From Cohaesibacter sp. ES.047 (GTDB lineage: Bacteria; Pseudomonadota; Alphaproteobacteria; Rhizobiales; Cohaesibacteraceae), in contig NZ_LT907844.1 of NCBI RefSeq assembly GCF_900215505.1, positions 1,460,501 to 1,524,500 on the forward strand: DNA of 64,000 nt, in the 5' to 3' direction. Both the position numbers and the translations under genes were made by a program. The notes beneath the pieces are model-generated. The model saw only the letters and a program-made list of their open reading frames with translations, was not told where the DNA came from and made no database searches. Within the stretch, counting starts at the first letter, position 1, and each line of letters begins with the position of its first letter. Of the stretch, positions 35,351 to 44,632 are shown one piece after another.

Positions 35351-36196
35351 ATGACAAAGACCATTGCAATACCATTGGCCGGGGAGATGGGCGGCGGCGT
35401 CGGGGGCGTGCTCACCGACCATGGTGCGAAAGTGTTGACCTGCACCGAGGGGCGCAGCCAGACAACCAAGGATCGGGCCAAGTCCTTTGGCATGAAAGAC
35501 GTTAGCTGGTCGAAGATTGCCGCTGCTGACATCATCCTCTCCATCGTTCCGCCCGGAATTGCCCTTGAGGTGGCCGGACGCCTCGCGGATGCCTTGCCGG
35601 TTGGTGCGTCTCCCCTTTTCCTTGAACTCAACGCCATCAGTCCATCGACGACAGTGGAGGCCTGCACGAGGGTGAGCAAGGCGGGCATGCGTGCCGTTGA
35701 TGGCGGCATCATTGGTGGCGCGCCAAAACCGGGCAAATCCCGGCCACGGCTCTATATATCTGGTGAGTTGGCGCAAGAGGCACTCTGCCTCAACGATTTC
35801 GGGCTCGATATTCATGCCATCAAAGGCGATATCGGTGCCGCATCGGCGTTGAAACTGTGCTACGGCGCCATGAACAAGGGCGAGACGGGCCTGATGGCGG
35901 CGATGATGAGCGCCGCAGAGCGCAATGGCATCGGGGCGGAACTCCATGCCGAGATGGTCCGCAGCCGACCCGCCGCCCAAAAGCAGGCCGAAGGCGCGCT
36001 CCCGAGAATGTATCCCAAGGCCTATCGCTGGGTGGATGAAATGCGCGAAATAGCAGAATTTCTTGGCAAGGATCGGCCCGAATACAAGCTTTGGCAGGGC
36101 ATGGCGGACCTCTATCAGGCACTCGCCGATGATTACGCTGGCGCGAAGGAGCAGGTTAGCTCCCTCGACAGATTTCTCGCGCGCAAGGAGAGTTAG
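35351..36196 (+). CDS. NAD(P)-dependent 6PGDH-like dehydrogenase with DUF1932
   Basis: 281 residues. The N-terminal Rossmann region has IPLAGEMGGGVGGVL in place of the normal GxGxxG loop, followed by ADIILSIVPPG. The helical C-terminal domain (SALKLCYGAMNKGETGLMAAM) is of the DUF1932 type. These beta-hydroxyacid dehydrogenase relatives act on small hydroxy acids; the catalytic Lys would be in LKLCYGAMNKG. It converges on the citryl-CoA lyase gene and the two stop codons overlap. It is the only plus-strand enzyme in the island. Confidence 0.75.
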   Translation: MTKTIAIPLAGEMGGGVGGVLTDHGAKVLTCTEGRSQTTKDRAKSFGMKDVSWSKIAAADIILSIVPPGIALEVAGRLADALPVGASPLFLELNAISPSTTVEACTRVSKAGMRAVDGGIIGGAPKPGKSRPRLYISGELAQEALCLNDFGLDIHAIKGDIGAASALKLCYGAMNKGETGLMAAMMSAAERNGIGAELHAEMVRSRPAAQKQAEGALPRMYPKAYRWVDEMREIAEFLGKDRPEYKLWQGMADLYQALADDYAGAKEQVSSLDRFLARKES

Positions 36197-36996
36197 TCCT
36201 TCGCCTTGGGCGTATAGTGCCAGGTTGCATCCCGGGGGAGCGGACCCTTGTTGCGTTCCCCCCGCTGCATCTGCTCCCACGTGTGCGCGAGCACACCGAC
36301 CGAGCGGCTGAGGATGAACAGACCGCGACAGAGCGGTGGCGGGAAATCGAGTTCGGCATAAACAACCGCCGTGGCTCCGTCGATGTTCATCGGGATGCGC
36401 CGCCCCTTGCGCCGCTCAAGCTCTTCCTCGACGGCGCGTCCAATGGCCGCGAACCGCCCGGAGACCAATCCCTCCTTAGCAGCGCTATCGACCAGAGAGA
36501 GCAATCTTGGCGCCCGTGGATCGATGGGGTGGAACCGATGGCCGAAGCCGGGCACGAATTTCTGACCTGTGGCCATCAGGGCATCCATCTCACGGGACAC
36601 AGCTTCGCAGAGCGTCATCTCATCGGAAAGAGCCGCAACGTTCTGATAGAACTCGACCGCCTGTTCGCCCGCGCCCCCATGCACATCTCCCAGGGCATTG
36701 ACCGCAGACGCCATCGCTCCGTTGATGCCGATGCCGCAAGTCGCCGCCATTCGGGCAATTGCGATAGAGGGGGCTTGCGGGCCGTGATCGACCGCTGCGA
36801 CAAGGGCACATCCAAGCAAGTTAGCCTGCCCCTTGAGCGGATGCTCGCCCCGCAACATGAACCAGATCATTTCGGGGAAGCTGAGGGTGCCAATCAGATC
36901 TTCGATGGCTTCGCCATGATAGCGAATGACACCCGGCGACATTTCGATGATGGAGGTCTCCCACCAGGCTTCCGCCTTGTCTTTCCAGTCGGTCAT
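36193..36996 (-). CDS. Citryl-CoA lyase (short citrate-synthase family)
   Basis: 267 residues from the ATG at 36996, which overlaps the aconitase stop as ATGA. It is a citrate-synthase fold lacking the N-terminal third, as in citryl-CoA lyases. The catalytic triad is visible: His in GDVHGGAGEQ, His in GFGHRFHPIDPRAP and Asp in MNIDGATAVVYAEL. The predicted reaction is cleavage of citryl-CoA (or a substituted analogue) to acetyl-CoA and an oxo acid. It is the last gene of the operon after the CoA-transferase and aconitase, which would supply the CoA thioester. Confidence 0.8.
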   Translation of the reverse strand: MTDWKDKAEAWWETSIIEMSPGVIRYHGEAIEDLIGTLSFPEMIWFMLRGEHPLKGQANLLGCALVAAVDHGPQAPSIAIARMAATCGIGINGAMASAVNALGDVHGGAGEQAVEFYQNVAALSDEMTLCEAVSREMDALMATGQKFVPGFGHRFHPIDPRAPRLLSLVDSAAKEGLVSGRFAAIGRAVEEELERRKGRRIPMNIDGATAVVYAELDFPPPLCRGLFILSRSVGVLAHTWEQMQRGERNKGPLPRDATWHYTPKAKD

Positions 36997-39617
36997 GATG
37001 CTGTATCCTCTTGCTTTTCTTGTTGCGACAAAAGCTTCTTGGCAACGCTTGGCAGAATGCCGCCAGCCTTCAGGCATCTCAGCTCGTCGAGCGTATCGAC
37101 ACGTGCAATCACTTTCGCGATCCGTTCGCCAGCAGGCCCCGTGATCTTGAGATCAAGCTCTTGCAAGGGTTCGAGGGTCTGAAAGTCGCTGTCGAGCGAT
37201 ATCCGGTCCTCCGGTGTGATCCCGAGCGCATCCGCTTCGGCTTCATCGGTAAACTGCAACGGCAGAACACCGAGCCGTACGAGGTTGGAGCGATGGATCC
37301 GCTCAAAGCTCTTCGCGATCACGGCAGCGCAGCCCAGAAGGCGGGTGCCCTTTGCGGCCCAGTCCCGGGCCGAGCCTGCCCCATAATTGCGCCCGGCCAC
37401 CACAACGATGGGCTCCTTGCGTTTGGCATAGGTCTCCGAGGCCTCAAAAACACTCGCCTCTTGACCGTCCGGCATGATCCGGGTCCAGCCACCGGTGCGA
37501 TCCACCATGGTGTTGGTGAGGCGGGTGTTGGCAAAAGTCCCGCGTACCATGATGTTGTGATCCCCGCGACGCGCGCCATAGGCGTTAAAATCACGAGGGA
37601 CAACATCATGGTCGCGCAGGTAGTCAGCTGCGGGGCTGTCATTTGCAATCGCACCAACTGGCGAAATGTGGTCTGTCGTTATGTGATCGCCAAGGATCAA
37701 CAGCGGTCTTGCCTCCTTGAGCATGGCATGACCGTCGGTGAACAACGGCGGCAGATCGAAGAAGGGCGGGCGCTGAAAATACGTGCTGCCCGGCGACCAT
37801 GGAAAGACGCTTCCATCGGGAGCAGCCAGCGCTTGCCAGCCAGCCCCACCTTCGAACACCTTGTCATAGCGGTCTTGGAACTGGCTCGACGTAACCTTTT
37901 TCGCCACCAACTGTTCGATCTCCGATGCATCGGGCCAAATGTCAGAAAGCATCACCGGCTCACCCTGTTCATTCATGCCGATTGGCTCGACCGCCAGATC
38001 CTTGCAGACAGTTCCCGCAAGGGCGTAAGCGATGACCATCGGTGGAGCCATCAGATAGTTGAGGCGAACCTTGCCGTGGATGCGGCCCTCGAAATTGCGG
38101 TTGCCGGACAAGACCGCCGCGACATTGAGGTTCTCGGCATCAATCTCCTTGGCAATGGTCTCCTGCAAATCGCCCGAGTTGCCAACGCAGGTGGTGCAGC
38201 CAAAGCCGACGATCTCGAAGCCCAGCCCGGCCAACTCTTCAAGCAGACCCGCTTCTTGTAGATAGTCCCGCACGACCCGAGACCCCGGAGCGAGGGAGGT
38301 CTTGATCCGGTCTGGCACCTTGAGCCCGTGCTTGCGGGCGTTCCGGGCGATCAAGCCCGCTGCGATCATGGCCTTCGGGTTGGACGTGATCGTACAGGAG
38401 GTAATGGCGGCAATGACGATATCCCCGTCGTTTAGTGTCGGGCCAGCCTGTGCCGGCTCGGGGACTGTCGCAGGCAAGCTCGAAAGATCCCGGCGCTCTT
38501 CGGGGCGCTTTGGTCCGGCGATGACATGCCTGACCTTCGACAGGTCGATTTCAATCACGTCCGCATAATCTGTTGGGCGCTCGTCATCAGCCCAGAACCC
38601 GTTGGACTTGAGGTAAGAGGCGATGTTGGCAACGCTGTCGGGTGCCCGCCCGGTCAATTGCAGGTAGTCCATGGTTTTGAGATCTGGCGGGAACAAGGCT
38701 GCCATCGATCCGAATTCAGGGCTCATATTCGCGATGGTCGTTCGGTCGGCGACCGGTAGGGCTTTGACGCCGGGGCCAAAGAATTCGAGGATGGCACCAA
38801 CAACGCCATGCTTTCTGAAAATCTCGGTGAGATGCAGCGCGAGATCCGTCGCCAGAATGCCTGCGGAGAGGTCTCCGGTCAGCCGGACGCCAATGACCGG
38901 CGGGATCAGCATCGAGATCGGCTCCCCGAGCATCACCGCTTCGGCTTCGATGCCGCCCACACCCCAGCCGAGCACACCAAGCCCGTTGACCATGGTGGTA
39001 TGACTGTCCGTCCCGATCACGGTGTCAGGCATCAGCCACTTGTTGGCACCGCTGGTCCGTTCGGATACCACTTCGGCGAGATATTCGATATTGATCTGAT
39101 GGATGATCCCCTGTCCCGGCGGGACGACGTGAAGACCTGAGAAGGCTCCTTCGGCCCATTTGAGAAAGGCGAAGCGTTCCGCGTTGTCTGCGAGCTCGCG
39201 CTGCAGATTCTGCTCAAATGCGTCCGGTGAGCGAGCATTATGCACCATGACGGAATGGTCGATGACAAGATCCGAGGGGACCTGCGGGTTGATGCTGTCT
39301 GGCGCAAGACCCACCGCAACCGCCTTGTCCCGAAGGGCCGCGAGATCGATGAGTGCCGGCGTGCCCGCGTAATCCTGCATCAGCACCCGCGATGGCCGGA
39401 AGGCAATCTCGTTGACATCGCCACTCGCACTTGCGGCCACACGCCGGATATCTTCAGCCGTGACAGAAACCCCGTCTTCATTGCGCAAGAGGTTTTCAAC
39501 GATCAGCCGAATGGCAAGTGGCTTTCGATCAAGACCGGGAAGGGCTGCTTCTGCCCGCTTCATGTCCACGATCCTATGATCGCCTGATGATGAAAAGGTG
39601 GAGAAACTGTCCGTCAT
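36993..39617 (-). CDS. Aconitase-family hydratase (AcnA/AcnD type)
   Basis: 874 residues with the full AcnA layout. TDSHTTMVNGLGVLGWGVGG and the cluster Cys segments are present (AITSCTITSNPK and GCTTCVGNSGDL). The swivel domain has GRNYGAGSARDWAAKG and ERIHRSNLVRLGVLPLQF. Two normally fixed positions differ: the Asn of CTNTSNP is Ile, and the second Ser of GSSR is Ala. These may alter substrate range, so it need not be the housekeeping aconitase. It starts in the CoA-transferase stop (ATGA). In this operon it could hydrate aconitate, methylaconitate or a related acid. Confidence 0.85.
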   Translation of the reverse strand: MTDSFSTFSSSGDHRIVDMKRAEAALPGLDRKPLAIRLIVENLLRNEDGVSVTAEDIRRVAASASGDVNEIAFRPSRVLMQDYAGTPALIDLAALRDKAVAVGLAPDSINPQVPSDLVIDHSVMVHNARSPDAFEQNLQRELADNAERFAFLKWAEGAFSGLHVVPPGQGIIHQINIEYLAEVVSERTSGANKWLMPDTVIGTDSHTTMVNGLGVLGWGVGGIEAEAVMLGEPISMLIPPVIGVRLTGDLSAGILATDLALHLTEIFRKHGVVGAILEFFGPGVKALPVADRTTIANMSPEFGSMAALFPPDLKTMDYLQLTGRAPDSVANIASYLKSNGFWADDERPTDYADVIEIDLSKVRHVIAGPKRPEERRDLSSLPATVPEPAQAGPTLNDGDIVIAAITSCTITSNPKAMIAAGLIARNARKHGLKVPDRIKTSLAPGSRVVRDYLQEAGLLEELAGLGFEIVGFGCTTCVGNSGDLQETIAKEIDAENLNVAAVLSGNRNFEGRIHGKVRLNYLMAPPMVIAYALAGTVCKDLAVEPIGMNEQGEPVMLSDIWPDASEIEQLVAKKVTSSQFQDRYDKVFEGGAGWQALAAPDGSVFPWSPGSTYFQRPPFFDLPPLFTDGHAMLKEARPLLILGDHITTDHISPVGAIANDSPAADYLRDHDVVPRDFNAYGARRGDHNIMVRGTFANTRLTNTMVDRTGGWTRIMPDGQEASVFEASETYAKRKEPIVVVAGRNYGAGSARDWAAKGTRLLGCAAVIAKSFERIHRSNLVRLGVLPLQFTDEAEADALGITPEDRISLDSDFQTLEPLQELDLKITGPAGERIAKVIARVDTLDELRCLKAGGILPSVAKKLLSQQEKQEDTAS

Positions 39618-40819
39618 TTTTCCGCCCTTTCTTGCTGGGTGACCACAATGCCTTCCTTGATCAGATGTGCGATGCTCTCGGAGCTGAGACCAAGCTCGGC
39701 AAGAATGGCTGCGCTATCAGCGCCCTGAAGGGGCGGATTGGCATGAAGGCCCGGCTGGAAACGCTCCATCTCCAGTGGCAGGGCAGGGAGTGTCGATTGC
39801 ACACCGCCCGGCAGCATGGTGGGCAACAAACCATGACGAGAGGAAAGATGGGGATGGTCGAACAGATCTTCGGGGCGGGCAACATGAGCAAACGGAACCT
39901 CGGCCTCAAGGGCGCGGCGCTCGACCTCTGCCAGTGTCATGTCCTTGATCATGGCCGCAAGATCCGGCTTCAGCCAGTCGGCAGCATCAATGCGCTCACC
40001 ATTGGTCTTCAGACTCTCATTCTCAAGCAGATCGTCCCGATCAAACGCGCGACAGAATGCGGGCCATTGGCGATCCGAGGTGACGCCAAGAAACACGGTT
40101 TCATCGTCCAAGGTGTGAAACTGGTCATAGATCGCCCAGGCTGACACCCTTGCGGGCATCGGGGGGACCGGTCTATCTGAGTAGGAGGCATAGGCAAGAT
40201 GCTGCCCCATCAGGAACACCGCGCTTTCGAACAGCGAGCTGCGAACCAACTGCCCCTTGCCGGTGCTGTCCCGTTCACGCAAGGCGGCAAGGACCGCGAT
40301 GACGCCGAACATGCCGCCCATGATGTCGATCACGGAGGAGCCAGCCCGCAACGGCTGACCCGGTGGGCCGGTCATATAGGCAAGGCCGGACATCATTTGC
40401 ACAACTTCATCAAGAGCTGTGCGTTTTTCGTAAAGGCCGGGCAGAAAACCCTTCAGTGACAGATAGATCAGACGCGGGCAATCGTCCTTCAAGGCGTCAT
40501 AACCCAGACCAAGCCGGTCGATGGTTCCCGGCCCGAAATTCTCGATAAGCACGTCAGCCGTTGAGAGCAGGTCCTTGACCACCTTCAGGCCCTCCGGCGA
40601 TTTCAAATCGACCGAAAGAGAGCGCTTGTTGCGGTTGAAGAAAGGAAAATAGCCGGTGCCAAATCCCTTCAGGCGGCGGGTCGGATCACCCTTGCCAGCC
40701 GGTTCAACGCGTATGACGTCAGCGCCTAAATCTGCGAGGATGAGGGCGGCGCACGGCCCCATGACCGTGTGACCAAAATCGATCACACGGATCCCGTCCA
40801 GTGGTCCTACTTGTGTCAT
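39614..40819 (-). CDS. CaiB/BaiF family III CoA-transferase
   Basis: 401 residues. The N-terminal Rossmann part has IRVIDFGHTVMGPCAALILADLGA and VIRVEPAGKGDPTR, followed by FFNRNKRSLSVDLKSPEG. The catalytic Asp lies in KRTALDEVVQMMSG, and a C-terminal VPFAHVARPEDLFDHPHL is typical. It moves CoA between carboxylic acids through an Asp-anhydride intermediate. Overlaps of four bases with both neighbours imply strict co-translation. The most economical role is making citryl-CoA or an analogue for the lyase downstream. Confidence 0.9.
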   Translation of the reverse strand: MTQVGPLDGIRVIDFGHTVMGPCAALILADLGADVIRVEPAGKGDPTRRLKGFGTGYFPFFNRNKRSLSVDLKSPEGLKVVKDLLSTADVLIENFGPGTIDRLGLGYDALKDDCPRLIYLSLKGFLPGLYEKRTALDEVVQMMSGLAYMTGPPGQPLRAGSSVIDIMGGMFGVIAVLAALRERDSTGKGQLVRSSLFESAVFLMGQHLAYASYSDRPVPPMPARVSAWAIYDQFHTLDDETVFLGVTSDRQWPAFCRAFDRDDLLENESLKTNGERIDAADWLKPDLAAMIKDMTLAEVERRALEAEVPFAHVARPEDLFDHPHLSSRHGLLPTMLPGGVQSTLPALPLEMERFQPGLHANPPLQGADSAAILAELGLSSESIAHLIKEGIVVTQQERAEK

Positions 40820-41982
40820 TTGAAATATGCCTTACCGTCCATCAGAAGCCGGGCTGTCCGGCCAATGAGAGCTTTTGAGACCGTGATCCCGTCGCTGGTA
40901 TCCACTTCAGCTGCGACTTCCAGCACACCGCCGGGATGGCCAACCCTGATCCCGAAAACACCTTTGCTCTGACCGATGTCGCCCGCGGCGTCGGCGGCAA
41001 GGTTGCCGGGAATGCCTGCCGCGACCGAGGTGCCTGCAGCACCCGAACCGGGATAGGCTTTTGAAAATTCGAAACGCGACAAAGAGCGCGAGAAGAGGTC
41101 ATACTCGCTCGCCTTGATCAGTGATCCGTCGTTCGACATATAGTCGCAAGGCGAGGCGACTGCGAAGATCAACGGGTTCATCGAGACCTTCAGCTCTTCG
41201 TCGGCATTGGGGCCCGTGATGAAGCCGACATGCGCCGCAACAGCCTTGCGCACCGCTTCGAGCCGTCCGACCAGCGCTTCATCTGCCTGCAGGTCATAGA
41301 TGGAAAGATCTGTAGCAAGGCCGATATCGCTGGCCCGCACGAAGATATGCAGATTGGCCATGTCAACGATGGAGATGTCTAGATTGCCGATGCCGGGAAC
41401 GTCGATTGTCTCACAGGCGTTGCCTGTCGGCAGAACCTCGCCACCAAGGGCGGAGCCGGCAAACTCACCGAAATCGACATCGATGCGGGCACCTGAGCCC
41501 GGAACGCCGCCGATGGCAAAATCGCCCTCCACAGCAGGGGAGCCGTTCCTCATCGGAACGCTCGTGACCAGCTTCCTGCCGGTATTGACCTGATGCACGT
41601 TGATGATGACATGGTCCCCCATGTCCCTTCCGACCCCTTGCAGTGCGCCATAAAGGGCAGCGCCGGATGAGATGTTCCCGCAGTTTGACGACCAGTCGAT
41701 GCGCGGCAATTCCGTATTGACCTGACCGAACAGATAGTCGATGTCGCAATCCTCCCGCGTTGGAGGACCCATGACGGCCACCTTGCTCGTCAATTTGTCG
41801 GCACCGCCCAACCCGTCAATCTGACGCCGATCCGGAGAACCGAAAACCCCAAGGACGACTTCGTCCCGTTCCGGCCCGGCTTCTGGCAGATCGCGTATGT
41901 CCAGAAAAACGCCCTTGGACGATCCGCCGCGCATGATCTTGGCGTCGATACTGCGCATGTTCAAAGTCCGACTGATAGGCAT
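40816..41982 (-). CDS. PrpF/GalD-family isomerase (aconitate or 4-oxalomesaconate isomerase-like)
   Basis: 388 residues from the ATG at 41982, behind GGAG; a GTG five codons upstream is possible. Family signatures are AKIMRGGSSKGVFLDI, VFGSPDRRQIDGLGGADKLTS, WSSNCGNISSGA and LIGRTARLLMDGKAYF. PrpF interconverts cis/trans (methyl)aconitate; GalD tautomerises 4-oxalomesaconate. Its length is closer to PrpF. It is transcribed after tctC and before the CoA-transferase. Both readings fit: aconitase next door favours aconitate, galB and galC nearby favour 4-oxalomesaconate. Confidence 0.8.
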   Translation of the reverse strand: MPISRTLNMRSIDAKIMRGGSSKGVFLDIRDLPEAGPERDEVVLGVFGSPDRRQIDGLGGADKLTSKVAVMGPPTREDCDIDYLFGQVNTELPRIDWSSNCGNISSGAALYGALQGVGRDMGDHVIINVHQVNTGRKLVTSVPMRNGSPAVEGDFAIGGVPGSGARIDVDFGEFAGSALGGEVLPTGNACETIDVPGIGNLDISIVDMANLHIFVRASDIGLATDLSIYDLQADEALVGRLEAVRKAVAAHVGFITGPNADEELKVSMNPLIFAVASPCDYMSNDGSLIKASEYDLFSRSLSRFEFSKAYPGSGAAGTSVAAGIPGNLAADAAGDIGQSKGVFGIRVGHPGGVLEVAAEVDTSDGITVSKALIGRTARLLMDGKAYFK

Positions 41983-42013
41983 TCTGCTTGCTCCCACATC
42001 CTGATAATTAGGG

Positions 42014-42041
42014 GTGCAGGCGACCCGTTTGCCGCCTGCAC
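42014..42041 (-). promoter_or_regulatory. Intercistronic hairpin between tctC and the PrpF gene
   Basis: GTGCAGGCG and CGCCTGCAC form a perfect 9-bp stem with a 10-base loop and no U run. Such hairpins after a binding-protein gene often protect the upstream mRNA and raise its level. That role is inferred. Confidence 0.6.
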
Positions 42042-42057
42042 AAGGTTCGGACCTTGA

Positions 42058-43023
42058 TCACTGCATCAGCGACAGGTTTTCCTTGACGACATTGATCAGG
42101 CGATCATAGGTGGCCTGAGCCTTGGCGGTGTCGGAATAGATCACCTCTTCGCCGATATTCTTGATCAGGGAAGCAACCGATTTGTCATCAAGTGTGGCTT
42201 TCAGACCGGCTTCCAGTTTGGCGACGAGTTCGTCCGGCGTATCCGGATGCACGCCGATCCAGCGAGGCTGGGCAACGCCCTGATAGCCAAGATCGCCAAC
42301 CCATGGCACCTGAACGCCAAGGTCCTTGGTCAGGTTCTCGCTGTTCTGCTGGTTGCCCACGTTGAGAACAGGAATGGCCTTTTCACCAAGAGACACGGCG
42401 GTTGCGGGTGTGACCACGGCGGCATCAATATGCCCGCCGAGCATATCGGTCACAGCGGCACTGGTGCCCGGATAGGGAATGAAGGTCGCATCAAGACCGG
42501 CTTCCTTGAAGACAGCTGCTGCGGCAAGAGCCTGAGCCAGCGTGCCGCCGACTGTCAGTTTGCCCGGGTTTTCCTCAGCATAGGCCTTCATCTTGTCCCA
42601 ACTCTCGAAACCACCACCCGGCAACGTCATGACGTGCGGGTTGAAGTCCGAAAGAATGTTGACGATCTTGATGTCATCAATCTTGATCGGCGAGTTCGGT
42701 TCGCTGAGTACTGAGATCATCGGGCTGAGTGATCCGATCATGATGGTGTAACCGTCCGCGGGCTGGTCCAACAAATAGCGCCAACCGATCGTGCCACCGG
42801 CCCCGGCCCGAACTTCCACATTGAGGGAATGGCCGAAATGGGATGAGGCACCCGAAGAGACCATGCGGGCCCAACGGTCCTGACCGCCACCGGCGCTGTA
42901 TGGCACGACGAACTGGATTGATTTTTCCGGAAAGGCACTGGCATCCTGTGCCTGACTGGTGAAGCTGGTCCCTGCGATGGCCAAAGTGGCAGCGGCGAGG
43001 CCAATGAATAGACGTCTTTTCAT
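42058..43023 (-). CDS. tctC: TctC-type periplasmic tricarboxylate-binding protein
   Basis: 321 residues with a Sec signal peptide (KRRLFIGLAAATLAIAGTSF, cleaved near AQA). The mature protein has the Bug/TctC opening FPEKSIQFVVPYSAGGGQDRWARM, then RAGAGGTIGWRYLLDQPADGYT and YPGTSAAVTDMLGGHIDAAV. It captures a carboxylate in the periplasm and delivers it to TctAB. GGGAGGAG precedes the ATG. The ligand cannot be told from sequence; many Bug proteins bind dicarboxylates or other ligands. Confidence 0.9.
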   Translation of the reverse strand: MKRRLFIGLAAATLAIAGTSFTSQAQDASAFPEKSIQFVVPYSAGGGQDRWARMVSSGASSHFGHSLNVEVRAGAGGTIGWRYLLDQPADGYTIMIGSLSPMISVLSEPNSPIKIDDIKIVNILSDFNPHVMTLPGGGFESWDKMKAYAEENPGKLTVGGTLAQALAAAAVFKEAGLDATFIPYPGTSAAVTDMLGGHIDAAVVTPATAVSLGEKAIPVLNVGNQQNSENLTKDLGVQVPWVGDLGYQGVAQPRWIGVHPDTPDELVAKLEAGLKATLDDKSVASLIKNIGEEVIYSDTAKAQATYDRLINVVKENLSLMQ

Positions 43024-43104
43024 GAGAAAACTCCTCCCTTATTCTCAAGTATCAATTTCTGGTTTGGTGCCGGCGCACTCAGGCCCGGCTGGTTCTTCAA
43101 TGTG

Positions 43105-44628
43105 TCAGCCTCCCTTCATGCGGCGGCCCAATTGGGCACGGCTCAAAAGCACGAGCAGGACGGCAGCGGCAACGGCAAGGCCGATGGCAAGCCATGAGCC
43201 GAACAGGGCTTCATTCCAAACGCCCCGGTTGATGAGCAGAGCGCGACGCAGATTCTGCTCTGCAAGCGGTGTCAGCAGGAATGTGATGATCAGGGGCGCA
43301 ACGGGGATGCGGGCCAGCTTCATCAGCCACCCCATGATCCCAAAGAACAGGGCCATTGCCACGTCATAGCCGCTCTTCTGGTAGGCAAAGGCTCCCACCA
43401 GCGCCATTGCCATGATGACGGGCACCAGCATTTGCGGCTTGAGGGTGCCGAGCTTGGCGAACAGGCCGGACATCGTATAGCCAAAGAAGAGAACAAGCAC
43501 GTTGGCAACAATCAGGATGATGAACAGCGAGTAGACCTGAACCGGAAACAGCTCGAACATCCGCGGGCCTGCCTGCACGCCCTGAATGGCGAGCGCGCCG
43601 CCGAGCATCGCGGCAATCGTGCCGCCCGGAATGCCAAAGGCAAGCAGCGGAATGAGGGTCGGTCCGGCAGTGGCATTGTTGCCCGCTTCCGCCGCGGCGA
43701 CCCCTTCAAGGCGGCCAGTGCCAAGGTTCTTCTCCGGCGATAGCTGGCGCGCCACGCCATAAGACAGAAAGGCTCCCACTGTCGCTCCAAGTCCGGGCAG
43801 GATCCCGGCGAAGGCACCAACACCGGTGCCAATGGCAATTTCCTTTTTGGCACTGAGATATTCGCGGAAGGTCAGGCCTTCCTCCTTTTTGGACAGCTGC
43901 GCCATGATCCGTTCGGATTTTTCGGATCGGGACCTGCGCGCCATGATGATTTCGATGATCCGTTCAATCATGTTGGCGATGGCAAATAGGCCGATGATCA
44001 GCGGAATGAGATGCACGCCATCTGAAAGCCACCATTGGCCGAAAGTGTTGCGCGGGACCATGCTGACCGGATCAGAGCCGATTGTGCCGATGAAGAGGCC
44101 GAGGGCGGCGGCAAAAATGCCCTTCGCGAAATGCTCCCCTGACAGGGCTCCCACCAGCGTGATGGCCAGAATGATCAGCCAGAGCCGCTCTGAAGGTCCG
44201 AACTTCAACGCGACAAGCGCCAGTGACGGGGCCAGAAACACGGTGAGCAGCGAAGTTAAAAGGTCGGCGGTGACCGAGGCGTAGAGTGCCATTTGCAAGG
44301 CTTTGCGGCCCTTGCCCTGTTCCGTCAGCTTGTAGCCGTCGAGCACAGTTGCGCCTGCTTCTGCCGTGCCCGGTGTGGCAAAGCTGATGGCCGAAATCGA
44401 ACCGCCGTAGATGCCCCCCTTATAGACACCGATCAGAAGGCCCAACGCCGAAGGCAGGCTCATGGTGAAGGTGAGGGGCAATAGCAGCGCGATGGCAGGG
44501 GCCGGGCTGAGCCCGGGCATGGCTCCGACGCTGACACCGACGGCCACGCCCACCACGGCCCACATCATGGTGTTGAGGGCAAAGACCAAATCGATGGCTT
44601 CGCCGATGTTGGCAAAATCAAAACTCAT
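43105..44628 (-). CDS. tctA: TctA-type large permease subunit
   Basis: 507 residues, about 12 transmembrane helices. Family motifs are VGVSVGAMPGLSPAPAIALL, GIYGGSISAISFATPGTAEA, and in the second half GAFAGILPGLGATVGAFLSY and AAAEAGNNATAGPTLIPLLA. TctA is the transport subunit of tripartite tricarboxylate transporters, driven by an ion gradient. It starts four bases after tctB. Confidence 0.95.
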   Translation of the reverse strand: MSFDFANIGEAIDLVFALNTMMWAVVGVAVGVSVGAMPGLSPAPAIALLLPLTFTMSLPSALGLLIGVYKGGIYGGSISAISFATPGTAEAGATVLDGYKLTEQGKGRKALQMALYASVTADLLTSLLTVFLAPSLALVALKFGPSERLWLIILAITLVGALSGEHFAKGIFAAALGLFIGTIGSDPVSMVPRNTFGQWWLSDGVHLIPLIIGLFAIANMIERIIEIIMARRSRSEKSERIMAQLSKKEEGLTFREYLSAKKEIAIGTGVGAFAGILPGLGATVGAFLSYGVARQLSPEKNLGTGRLEGVAAAEAGNNATAGPTLIPLLAFGIPGGTIAAMLGGALAIQGVQAGPRMFELFPVQVYSLFIILIVANVLVLFFGYTMSGLFAKLGTLKPQMLVPVIMAMALVGAFAYQKSGYDVAMALFFGIMGWLMKLARIPVAPLIITFLLTPLAEQNLRRALLINRGVWNEALFGSWLAIGLAVAAAVLLVLLSRAQLGRRMKGG

Positions 44629-44632
44629 GGGT

